This document shows, piece after piece, positions 8,718 to 16,038 of a stretch of 64,000 nt of DNA. A program made the position numbers and the translations under genes. The notes below the pieces were generated by a model that had not been told where the DNA came from, did not search any database, and was given only the letters and a program-made list of their open reading frames with translations. The stretch is from positions 144,159-208,158 of the forward strand of contig LQBI01000030.1 of assembly GCA_002030045.1 (NCBI GenBank). The letters run 5' to 3'. The first letter of the stretch is position 1. Each line of letters starts with the position of its first letter. This stretch comes from Candidatus Aegiribacteria sp. MLS_C (lineage in GTDB: Bacteria; Fermentibacterota; Fermentibacteria; Fermentibacterales; JCC-6).

Positions 8718-9885
8718 GAGGGGTTTCTTCGGTGAATACGGCGGCAAGTTCGTACCGACTGTACTTGAGGATATCCTCGCGGAGATAAGGGACAGCTACC
8801 TGGAACTGCGAAGGTCCGGGGGGTTCATTGAAGAGCTGGAAGGGCTCCTCAGGACCTATGTCGGACGACCTAGTCCCGTATACTATGCTGGGAACCTTAC
8901 CCGCATGGCAGGCGGCGCCGGCATCTACTTCAAGAGGGAAGACCTGAACCACACCGGCGCTCACAAGATCAACCACTGCCTGGGCGAAGCTCTCCTTGCC
9001 AAAAGAATGGGGAAATCAAGGCTCATCGCCGAGACCGGAGCAGGTCAGCACGGTGTGGCACTTGCCACCGCGGCGGCCATTGTAGGTCTTCCGTGTTCCA
9101 TCTACATGGGGATAGTGGACATGGTCAAGGAGAGACCGAACGTGACCAGGATGCGGCTGCTGGGAGCCGAGGTCGTACCCGTGGACAGGGGTCCCGGTAC
9201 CCTTAAGGAAGCTGTGGACGCGGCTTTCGAGGCCTACATGGAGGATCCCGCGGGTCAGTTCTACGCCATCGGTTCCGTGGTAGGTCCCGATCCCTTCCCT
9301 ATGATGGTCAGGGATTTCCAGGCCGTGGTCGGGGTAGAGGCAAGGGAGCAGTTCCTGGAAATGACCGGCAGCCTTCCGGACTGCCTCGTTGCCTGCGTCG
9401 GCGGCGGCTCGAACGCGATCGGTCTCTTCACGGCCTTCCTCGGGGACGATGGAATTGACATCTACGGCGTGGAACCTTCGGGCAGGAGCTTCAGACCAGG
9501 AGACCACGCGGCGACACTCACGATGGGTTCCCCCGGCACGATTCACGGCTTCAGGTGCTACCTTCTCCAGGACGATGACGGAGAACCTCTCCCGGTGCAC
9601 TCCGTCGCCTCAGGGCTCGACTATCCGGGAGTAGGCCCGCAGCACAGCCATCTGAAGGACATGGGCAGGGTCACTTACGTGACCGTAAACGATGAGCAGG
9701 CCATAGAAGCGTTCCGGACCCTCTCGAGGGTGGAGGGTATAATCCCGGCTCTGGAGAGCGCCCACGCGGTCGCCTACGCCATGGAACTGGCCGCAGCTTC
9801 ACCCTCCGGGTCAAGAATACTGGTCAACCTGTCGGGAAGGGGGGACAAGGACCTGGACTACGTTGTCGAGAACTACGGGATGTGA
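8671..9885 (+). CDS. trpB: Tryptophan synthase beta chain TrpB
   Basis: 404 residues. Motifs: GEYGGKFVP near the N-terminus, [14 protein letters not shown] with the PLP-binding lysine K99, [20 protein letters not shown] (PLP phosphate loop), GLDYPGVGP and NLSGRGDKD at the end. It condenses indole with L-serine to make L-tryptophan. The start overlaps trpR by 47 bases, implying translational coupling and direct control by the repressor. No trpA or other trp gene is in the window, so either the pathway is split or this enzyme salvages free indole. Confidence 0.95.
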   Translation: METESLVNITENGPDERGFFGEYGGKFVPTVLEDILAEIRDSYLELRRSGGFIEELEGLLRTYVGRPSPVYYAGNLTRMAGGAGIYFKREDLNHTGAHKINHCLGEALLAKRMGKSRLIAETGAGQHGVALATAAAIVGLPCSIYMGIVDMVKERPNVTRMRLLGAEVVPVDRGPGTLKEAVDAAFEAYMEDPAGQFYAIGSVVGPDPFPMMVRDFQAVVGVEAREQFLEMTGSLPDCLVACVGGGSNAIGLFTAFLGDDGIDIYGVEPSGRSFRPGDHAATLTMGSPGTIHGFRCYLLQDDDGEPLPVHSVASGLDYPGVGPQHSHLKDMGRVTYVTVNDEQAIEAFRTLSRVEGIIPALESAHAVAYAMELAAASPSGSRILVNLSGRGDKDLDYVVENYGM

Positions 9886-9908
9886 GATGCCCCGGGTATT
9901 GACTGATG

Positions 9909-9922
9909 TAAACATATGTTTA
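9909..9922. promoter_or_regulatory. 14-bp palindrome before the GyrI-like gene
   Basis: TAAACATATGTTTA is a perfect palindrome 46 bp upstream of the start at 9969, in an otherwise short spacer. It could be an operator or part of the promoter; no protein is assigned. Confidence 0.35.
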
Positions 9923-9968
9923 TGTTCTTCCGTCACGTTCAACCCATGGTGGTAGAAGGAGGGAAGGA

Positions 9969-10439
9969 ATGGATTACAGAACGGAGCGCATGGAGGCCAT
10001 GAGGGTCCTCTGCGTCAGTCACCGTGGAGCCTACAACCGTATAGGCGAGGCGTTCGAAAGGCTCTGCGGCCTGGCCTCGGAGAACGGGATTCCGATGATG
10101 GAAGGGTCGAAATGGCTGGGCATATACTGGGACGATCCCTCCGAGGTCCCTCAGGAGGAACTCCGTTCCGAGGCCTGCATGACGGTCATCGGGGACCCTT
10201 CGGTTCCGGTCGCGGAAGATGTCGCTTCAAGGCTCCTGGATGCGGGCACCTACCTGGTCGGCACGTACGTGGGAGCGTATTCGGGTCTTGGAGAAGCATG
10301 GGGATGTATCTGGGAGGAACTTCAGAGAAGGAACCTGGTCCCCGGGAAAAGTCCCTGTTTCGAGCTGTACATGAGCGGCGGCGAGGACGGCCTTCCCGAG
10401 GAGGAATGGGTCACCGAGCTCTGCGTGCCGGTCGAGTAG
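9969..10439 (+). CDS. GyrI-like small-molecule-binding protein
   Basis: 156 residues matching the GyrI/SbmC-like effector-binding fold: an opening MRVLCVSHRGAYNRIGEAFERL strand-helix, IYWDDPSEVPQEELRSEACM, the central YLVGTYVGAYSGLGEAWGCI helix, and a C-terminal ELYMSG...ELCVPVE strand with the acidic residue typical of the family. No DNA-binding domain is attached. Stand-alone members bind or hydrolyse small toxic compounds; a gyrase-protecting role is possible but unproven. AGGAGG precedes the ATG. Confidence 0.8.
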   Translation: MDYRTERMEAMRVLCVSHRGAYNRIGEAFERLCGLASENGIPMMEGSKWLGIYWDDPSEVPQEELRSEACMTVIGDPSVPVAEDVASRLLDAGTYLVGTYVGAYSGLGEAWGCIWEELQRRNLVPGKSPCFELYMSGGEDGLPEEEWVTELCVPVE

Positions 10440-10456
10440 GGGTCTATTCCAGTCGA

Positions 10457-10485
10457 GATGGGCGGGGGCCCGTCCCCCGCCCATC
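10457..10485 (+). terminator. Strong GC hairpin after the GyrI-like gene
   Basis: A perfect 12-bp stem (10457-10468 with 10474-10485) with a 5-nt loop, 18 bases after the stop. It lacks a T-run, so it is a terminator-like structure rather than a textbook intrinsic terminator. Confidence 0.55.
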
Positions 10486-10708
10486 GTTCACGCCTTCATC
10501 GGGTCTCTCCATCTTAACGCATTGCCGTAGAACGATCTCGATGGAGTTTCCGAAGACGGTTCATGTAGTTCGAGCATCCGTCCTCCTTCTCCCGCTCTCT
10601 GCGGTTTTCAGGCCGGCTGCGGGGACGGAGACCCGTAAGGACCCGGCGGGTCGGGCAAGGGCGACCGCGGCGGAAGCCGGAGCGCCACAGGACCCTGGAT
10701 GAAGAAGA
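10486..10708. other. Intergenic stretch without a supported gene
   Basis: About 220 bases between two hairpins. A 53-codon frame (10541-10702) has a vaguely signal-like start but no ribosome site and atypical codon use, so I do not call it. Confidence 0.5.
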
Positions 10709-10733
10709 ACCGCCCGGGCGGTGCCCGGGCGGT
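10709..10733 (-). terminator. Hairpin terminator after the Asp-box secreted protein
   Basis: A perfect 11-bp stem ACCGCCCGGGC/GCCCGGGCGGT with a 3-nt loop. On the minus strand it is followed by TTCTTCTTCA, a modest pyrimidine run, 29 bases past the stop at 10762. Confidence 0.6.
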
Positions 10734-10761
10734 ATCCTTCGCGTCAGGTCTGCTTCGGGGG

Positions 10762-12438
10762 CTATTTCACCAGGAGCATGCGCTGCGTGAGGCTTGTCCC
10801 GTCAGCCGTAAGCCTGCAGAAGTACACGCCGGGGCTGGCCTGTGTACCGCTGAAGGTCGTTCCGTCCCACTGTACGGTGTTGGTTCCCTCGCCGAAGCTC
10901 TGGCCGTCTGCAAGGCTGCTTACGAGGCGTCCGGTCACGTCGTAGACCGCGATGTCCACCGGACCGGCGGAAGCCAGGTTGAAGCTGATGTTAGTCACCG
11001 CGCTGAAGGGGTTGGGGGCGCTGGAGATGGCAAGGGGTCCCTGAGGATCTCCCTCGATGCCGGTGTTGCCGTACCAGTCGAACATGATCCTGTAGTTGTT
11101 GTCCCAGTTGGCGTACATGATAGCCGAATAGCTGCCGTTCCATCCGGCACACGCCGGCCAGAAGCCCGTTGATTCGAAGTCGTTGATGACCTCGGGCGTT
11201 GAGAAGGAGGTGGGCGAACTTGGCTGCGCCCATGTGAAATAGGTCTCGTACCCGGGAGAGCCGTGGAATGACACGGTAACATCACCGTTCATCTTACGGG
11301 CTCTCATGGAGGGCAGGTTCTCGTCGTCGGTGGGATTGAAGTTGCTGCCGAAAGTCCAGCTCGATCCTGTATCCGTGGTGTAGTAGTAGCCCAGCCAGTC
11401 ATCCGTCGCGCCCACGGACTGGGTGATAATCCATCCGGTATCGGAGTTCGAGCCTCTGGCGAAGGAGACGTCAGGATACTCGGGAGTGTATGTGAGAAAG
11501 CTGACCTCGACGGACCCAGACCAGTTGGTACCGTAGTCGGTGCTCATCTTGGCCCTTACCTCGAGGTCGGAGATCCTGTCGTCCACGTATACGACAGCGA
11601 CCACACCGTTGTCCCCGGCAGCTATGGCGGGGTAGTTCTCAACCATGCAGTTGTATACATAATTGGTATTGAGGACCCAGGCGCCGCCTGCCACGTTGTT
11701 CCTGGCGTAGTATATGTCCTCGGTTCCCGTGTCGTTGGGTGAGTAGACGCAGTGCGCGTAACCTCCGCTGCCTACGTCCGCGTCCAGGTCGGCCCAGTCG
11801 ACGTTGCTGTCCACAAGTGCCCAGGTACCTCCTCCGCCGCCGGTGTCCCACCATCTTGTGTAGAGGTCATCGTCGTAGCTCGAACCGGTCCAGATACCCA
11901 TCATTAGAACCTGGGATTCGCCGCTGGCGTTCTGGACGATGCGGATCTTGGGGTTGCTGATCTCACCTGTGCTGTTGGCGCCAATGCCGAAGAGACTCCA
12001 GGTGATACCGCCGTCCTGCGATCTGTATACGAGGAGGCTGTCGCCGGTTGCATGGTCGGTATCGAAGCAGGCGTAGAGGTCACCGGTGTTCTCGTCGATG
12101 TCGAAATCCTGGCCGGTTCCGGCGCGACCGCCCCAGACCAGGATGTCGTTGCTCCAGTCGGTGTCGGGCTGGAAGACATCCCTCGACTCGAGAGGCGACT
12201 CCTCGAGTATTCTCTGAACGGTGGGAACGTACTCCCTGGTCGGGGGCGGCATGTCGGGATTTTCCAGAGTGCTGCAGTCAATGACTCCGAAGCCTTCCAC
12301 CAGCTCGCCTTCCACGGGTGAATCCAGGCCTTCAGCAGAGGCTTCGGACCTGTCGGAGGTAACGTAGCCCCCGTCGTCGGTCATGCCTGCGCCGAAGAGC
12401 AACCCGGCCATAAACATAAGCGCGATAATGTATCGCAT
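10762..12438 (-). CDS. Secreted Asp-box (sialidase-type propeller) protein with sorting domain
   Basis: 558 residues. Signal peptide MRYIIALMFMAGLLFGAG. The body has Asp-box motifs (SQDGGITW, STDYGTNW, TTDTGSSW) spaced as in BNR/sialidase-like beta-propellers. The C-terminal 85 residues form a FlgD-like sorting domain: APNPFSAVTNISF, VAVYDVTGRLV-type strand, GVYFCRLTADG, ending MLLVK. Likely exported through the Sec and then an outer-membrane sorting system, and released or surface-bound. Glycosidase activity is not shown; Asp-boxes are structural. A promoter TTGACG-17-TAGAAT lies upstream. Confidence 0.75.
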   Translation of the reverse strand: MRYIIALMFMAGLLFGAGMTDDGGYVTSDRSEASAEGLDSPVEGELVEGFGVIDCSTLENPDMPPPTREYVPTVQRILEESPLESRDVFQPDTDWSNDILVWGGRAGTGQDFDIDENTGDLYACFDTDHATGDSLLVYRSQDGGITWSLFGIGANSTGEISNPKIRIVQNASGESQVLMMGIWTGSSYDDDLYTRWWDTGGGGGTWALVDSNVDWADLDADVGSGGYAHCVYSPNDTGTEDIYYARNNVAGGAWVLNTNYVYNCMVENYPAIAAGDNGVVAVVYVDDRISDLEVRAKMSTDYGTNWSGSVEVSFLTYTPEYPDVSFARGSNSDTGWIITQSVGATDDWLGYYYTTDTGSSWTFGSNFNPTDDENLPSMRARKMNGDVTVSFHGSPGYETYFTWAQPSSPTSFSTPEVINDFESTGFWPACAGWNGSYSAIMYANWDNNYRIMFDWYGNTGIEGDPQGPLAISSAPNPFSAVTNISFNLASAGPVDIAVYDVTGRLVSSLADGQSFGEGTNTVQWDGTTFSGTQASPGVYFCRLTADGTSLTQRMLLVK

Positions 12439-12502
12439 TGTATCCTCCCTTTTTTAAGGACCCCGTAAGACATGGCAACCGCAACCACGGTAACCAGTGA
12501 AC

Positions 12503-12531
12503 ATTCTACTCCCGGCTGCAACTATCGTCAA
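12503..12531 (-). promoter_or_regulatory. Promoter of the Asp-box secreted gene
   Basis: On the minus strand TTGACG (12526-12531) and TAGAAT (12503-12508), 17-bp spacer, 65 bp before the start. The -35 lies within GGTTGACGAT (12524-12533), a decamer also found upstream of the secreted genes starting at 60342 and 63340. Confidence 0.5.
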
Positions 12532-12555
12532 CCTAAAGTGTCATATTATCATACA

Positions 12556-12571
12556 AATTATAACTATAATT
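12556..12571. promoter_or_regulatory. AT-rich palindrome in the divergent intergenic region
   Basis: AATTATA-AC-TATAATT, perfect 7-bp arms, within the 326-bp spacer separating the Asp-box gene from the acyl-CoA synthetase gene. A 6-bp repeat pair CTGCAG...CTGCAG follows at 12581-12597. Possible operator. Confidence 0.3.
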
Positions 12572-12680
12572 ATGTTCATGCTGCAGAAGGTCTGCAGGTC
12601 GGAGTCGGAGTGAAGATGAAGAAAACGGTTTTACTGTCATATTCTGCTATAACAGACGGACGGTACTCCGCTGCCGTCTC

Positions 12681-12721
12681 CCACTGGAAGAGTGCCCGCG
12701 TCAAATGTTATCTTCCAGTGG
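12681..12721 (+). promoter_or_regulatory. Inverted repeat in the leader of the acyl-CoA synthetase gene
   Basis: CCACTGGAAGA (12681-12691) and TCTTCCAGTGG (12711-12721) are perfect 11-bp arms with a 19-nt loop, ending 43 bases before the start. No T-run follows. Could be a leader hairpin, attenuator or protein site. Confidence 0.45.
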
Positions 12722-12764
12722 CGGGTATCCTGAATACGCAGTTTCCCGCGGATGGAGGTCGCGC

Positions 12765-15449
12765 ATGAACATCCATGGCCTGGAGAAGCTCCTTGATCCG
12801 AAGCGAATAGCCCTGATAGGCGTTACCATCAATCCCAACAGCGTCGGAGGGAAGGTGCTGTCCAACCTCATTGGCGGCGCATACAGGGGAGTCGTCTATC
12901 CTGTCAATCCTGTAAGCGAGGCCATCATGGGCGTCCCGTGCTACCCCGACCTGGACTCTCTCCCCAGGGTGCCCGACCTGGCCATGGTCTGCACTCCGGC
13001 GGATAAGGTACCCGGGACTGTCGAGAAGTGCGGTCAGATAGGCATCAAGGGAGTAATAGTCATGTCGGCCGGTTTCGAGGAATCCGGTGCGGAGGGAAGG
13101 GAGCTGGCCGGTAAGCTCAGGGAGGTCCTCGACCGGTATCCGGGCATGCGCATGCTGGGGCCCAACTGCCTGGGCATAGTGGTCCCCGGCATAAAGCTGA
13201 ACGCCAGTTTTGCTCCCGGACTGCCCGGTGAGGGAGGGGTGGCGTTCATATCCCAGTCCGGAGCCCTGGTCACATCCGTCCTTGACTGGGCCAGGGAGAA
13301 GAAGATCGGCTTCTCCAGCTTCGTCTCCATAGGCAACGCCATGGACGTGGACTTCGCCGACCTGATAGACTACTTCGGTGAGGACGATAAGACGGACTCC
13401 ATAATCATGTACATAGAGTCCATCAAGGATGCCAGGAAGTTCATGACGGCATCCAGGGCCTTCGCCCGGACGAAGCCGCTCATTGTCTACAAGGCGGGCC
13501 GGTTCCCCGGTTCAGCCGCCGTGGCGGCTTCCCACACCGGCGCCATGGTATCCGAGGATTCGGTGTACGACGCCGCTTTCAGGCGTGCAGGAATGGCAAG
13601 GGTCCTCAACATCGGAGAGATCTTCGACTGTGTTGAACTCGTAGGCAGGAACAGGTTCCCAGGGGGACCAAGACTGGGAATACTGACCAATGCAGGGGGA
13701 CCGGGAGTGATGGCGGTGGACACGCTCATGGAACTCGGCGGACGGCTGGCCGAGCTGGACCCTTCCAGTATCGACGCTCTTGGTTCCTTCCTCCCTCCCT
13801 TCTGGTCAGGTACCAACCCGGTGGACATACTCGGGGACGCCAATTCCCGCAGGTACGAGAAGGCCGCCGGCGTGATACTTGCAGACGGCGGGGTAGACGC
13901 TCTCCTGGTGATACTGACTCCCCAGGCCATGACCGATGCGGACAAGGTTGCCCTGAGGATCGGAAAGCTCTCGGCCTCGACCCGAAAGCCCGTGCTGGCG
14001 GCCTGGCTGGGAGGAGAGAGCATCAGGGGTTCGATGGTCCACCTGGCCGAGGAGGGTGTCGCCACCTACGATACTCCGGAACAGGCGGTCAGGGCGTTCA
14101 TGACCCTGGTGGACTACGCTGACAATCTGGAGGACCTCTACGAGACTCCGAGGGATATCCTTGCGGATTTCAGCGGTGAGCAGGAATCCATGCGGCAGCG
14201 GTTCCTCTCCATGATGCCCGATGACGAGAGGACCCTTTCTGAACCGGAATCCAAGGAGCTTCTGGAACTCTACGACATCGGTGTGGCCAAGCCCATGATC
14301 TGCCGCAGCAGGGAGGAAGCTGCGGATGCCGCCCTGAAAATGGGTTTCCCCGTGGTGTTGAAGGTCCATTCGCCCCGGATCACCCACAAGACCGAGGTGG
14401 GAGGTGTGGAGGTCGGCATTGCTTCTTCCGAATCCCTGGAGATGGCATGGGACAGGATAATGAGAACGGTGTCCGAAAGGGCCCCGGAAGCTGAAGTGGA
14501 AGGCATCTCGGTTCAGCCTATGCTTCAGACCGGGGAGGGAACCGAGATGATACTGGGCGCCAGGAGGGACCCGGTCTTCGGATCCGTCATCATGGCAGGG
14601 AGCGGAGGAGTGGCCGCGGAGATATGGGGGGACAAGGCTCTGGGTCTTCCACCCCTGAACGAGCACCTGGCTGATCGAATGCTCCGTTCTCTCAAGGTCT
14701 TTCCCCTGCTTGACGGCTTCAGGGGAAGACCCCCGGTGGACCTGGAGCAGCTGAAGAGGGTGATGATGAGGTTCTCCTACCTGATAAGCGACAACCCCGA
14801 GATAGTCGAGATGGACGTGAACCCGCTGCTGTGCACTTCCGATCAGGTCACGGCCCTTGATGCCAGGATAGTCGTGAGACCGGGACCGGGCCAGGAGAGA
14901 TCCTATGCGCACCTGGCCCTGAGGCCCTATCCGGTGGAGTACGTCACGAGGAAGATGCTTCCGGACTCCACGGAAGTGTTACTCCGGCCCATCAAGCCCG
15001 AAGACGAGCCAATGTGGCTGGAGATGCTGGGAAGCTGCAGCCGGGAATCGATCTACTCCAGGTTCGGTTTCTTCTACAACTGGGCCAACCACGAGGCGGC
15101 GGCAAGGTACTGCTACATCGACTACGACAGGGAGATTGCCATAGTAGCGGAAGTGTCCGAAGAAGCCGGGAAGCATATTCACGCCATCGGAAGGCTGATA
15201 GCGGACCCGGACCTCAGGACCGTGGAGTACGCGATACTGGTGGACGACAGGTGGCAGAACCGCGGTCTGGGAAGCATGGTGACCGAGTACTGCGAGGAGA
15301 TAGCGGGGAGATGGGGCCTTTCCAGGATAGTGGCCCAGACCACCGTTGACAATACCAGGATGATCCACCTTTTTGAGAGCAGGGGATACACGGTAACAAG
15401 AGACAGCAGCAGCGGCGAGGTCCGCGTCAGGAAGGACCTGACGACGTGA
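12765..15449 (+). CDS. ADP-forming acyl-CoA synthetase fused to GNAT acetyltransferase (Pat/PatZ-like)
   Basis: 894 residues. Order: CoA-binding domain (GVTINPNSVGGKVL), succinyl-CoA-ligase-like domains (ISQSGALVTSVLDW, SIGNAMDVDFADL, AGRFPGSAAVAASHTGAM), ATP-grasp domain (PVVLKVHSPRITHKTEVGGV), then a C-terminal GNAT domain (DDRWQNRGLGSMVTEYC). The His in ASHTGAM is H257, the position of the phosphorylated histidine of ADP-forming acetyl-CoA synthetases, so energy-conserving acyl-CoA to acid conversion is plausible. The GNAT domain suggests protein lysine acetylation as in Pat. Whether one or both activities operate is unknown. ATG chosen because GGAGG precedes it. Confidence 0.85.
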   Translation: MNIHGLEKLLDPKRIALIGVTINPNSVGGKVLSNLIGGAYRGVVYPVNPVSEAIMGVPCYPDLDSLPRVPDLAMVCTPADKVPGTVEKCGQIGIKGVIVMSAGFEESGAEGRELAGKLREVLDRYPGMRMLGPNCLGIVVPGIKLNASFAPGLPGEGGVAFISQSGALVTSVLDWAREKKIGFSSFVSIGNAMDVDFADLIDYFGEDDKTDSIIMYIESIKDARKFMTASRAFARTKPLIVYKAGRFPGSAAVAASHTGAMVSEDSVYDAAFRRAGMARVLNIGEIFDCVELVGRNRFPGGPRLGILTNAGGPGVMAVDTLMELGGRLAELDPSSIDALGSFLPPFWSGTNPVDILGDANSRRYEKAAGVILADGGVDALLVILTPQAMTDADKVALRIGKLSASTRKPVLAAWLGGESIRGSMVHLAEEGVATYDTPEQAVRAFMTLVDYADNLEDLYETPRDILADFSGEQESMRQRFLSMMPDDERTLSEPESKELLELYDIGVAKPMICRSREEAADAALKMGFPVVLKVHSPRITHKTEVGGVEVGIASSESLEMAWDRIMRTVSERAPEAEVEGISVQPMLQTGEGTEMILGARRDPVFGSVIMAGSGGVAAEIWGDKALGLPPLNEHLADRMLRSLKVFPLLDGFRGRPPVDLEQLKRVMMRFSYLISDNPEIVEMDVNPLLCTSDQVTALDARIVVRPGPGQERSYAHLALRPYPVEYVTRKMLPDSTEVLLRPIKPEDEPMWLEMLGSCSRESIYSRFGFFYNWANHEAAARYCYIDYDREIAIVAEVSEEAGKHIHAIGRLIADPDLRTVEYAILVDDRWQNRGLGSMVTEYCEEIAGRWGLSRIVAQTTVDNTRMIHLFESRGYTVTRDSSSGEVRVRKDLTT

Positions 15450-15528
15450 CGGCTATGGACAGGGGCACGACACTTGGGTAAGTTCTCCCGAAGGTGGCAA
15501 GCAGCAACACTCACCGGAAAGGTTCAGC

Positions 15529-16035
15529 ATGGCTATGACGGCATTGAGGGGTGAGCCGGTGATGATCTCCGGCAGCCTGCCCGATACAGGTACCGACGCT
15601 CCCTCCTTCGAACTTGTAAGCAAGGACCTGCAGGACATGAGACTGTCGGACTTCAGCGGCCACAGGCTGCTCCTGAACGTATTTCCAAGCCTCGATACTC
15701 CCGTATGTGCCATGTCGGTGAGGAGGTTCAACTCCGAGGCAGCCGGTCTTCCCGGAGTGAAGGTACTCTGCATCTCCGCGGACCTGCCCTTCGCCCATGC
15801 CCGCTTCTGCGAGACCGAGGGTATCGAAGGAGTGATTAACCTCTCCTGCTTCAGGTCCCGCGACTTCGGACCGGACTACGGGCTGGAGATACTTGACGGT
15901 CCGCTCCGAGGCCTCCTGGCAAGGGCGGTCATCATAATCGATGGTGCAGGAAAGGTCGTATACACTCAGCTTGTACCTGAGATATCAAGTGAACCGGATT
16001 ACGAGGACGCACTCACATTCCTTCGAAAGATCTGA
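15529..16035 (+). CDS. tpx: Thiol peroxidase Tpx
   Basis: 168 residues, the normal Tpx length. FPSLDTPVCAMSVRRFN carries the peroxidatic C60 and DLPFAHARFCETEGI the resolving C94. The end, LVPEISSEPDYEDALTFL, is also typical. It reduces hydrogen peroxide and organic peroxides with thioredoxin as electron donor. No signal peptide is predicted, although many Tpx proteins act in the periplasm. GGAAAGG precedes the ATG, and the TonB receptor starts three bases after its stop, so the two are co-transcribed. Confidence 0.95.
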   Translation: MAMTALRGEPVMISGSLPDTGTDAPSFELVSKDLQDMRLSDFSGHRLLLNVFPSLDTPVCAMSVRRFNSEAAGLPGVKVLCISADLPFAHARFCETEGIEGVINLSCFRSRDFGPDYGLEILDGPLRGLLARAVIIIDGAGKVVYTQLVPEISSEPDYEDALTFLRKI

Positions 16036-16038
16036 TGA

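Noticed and set aside
10541..10702. 53-codon frame with a mildly hydrophobic N-terminus
   Set aside because: No ribosome site, GCG-rich codon use unlike neighbours, and it sits between two terminator-like hairpins.
12472..12768. 98-codon frame across the divergent promoter region upstream of the acyl-CoA synthetase
   Set aside because: AT-rich, no family match, and it overlaps promoter and hairpin structures.
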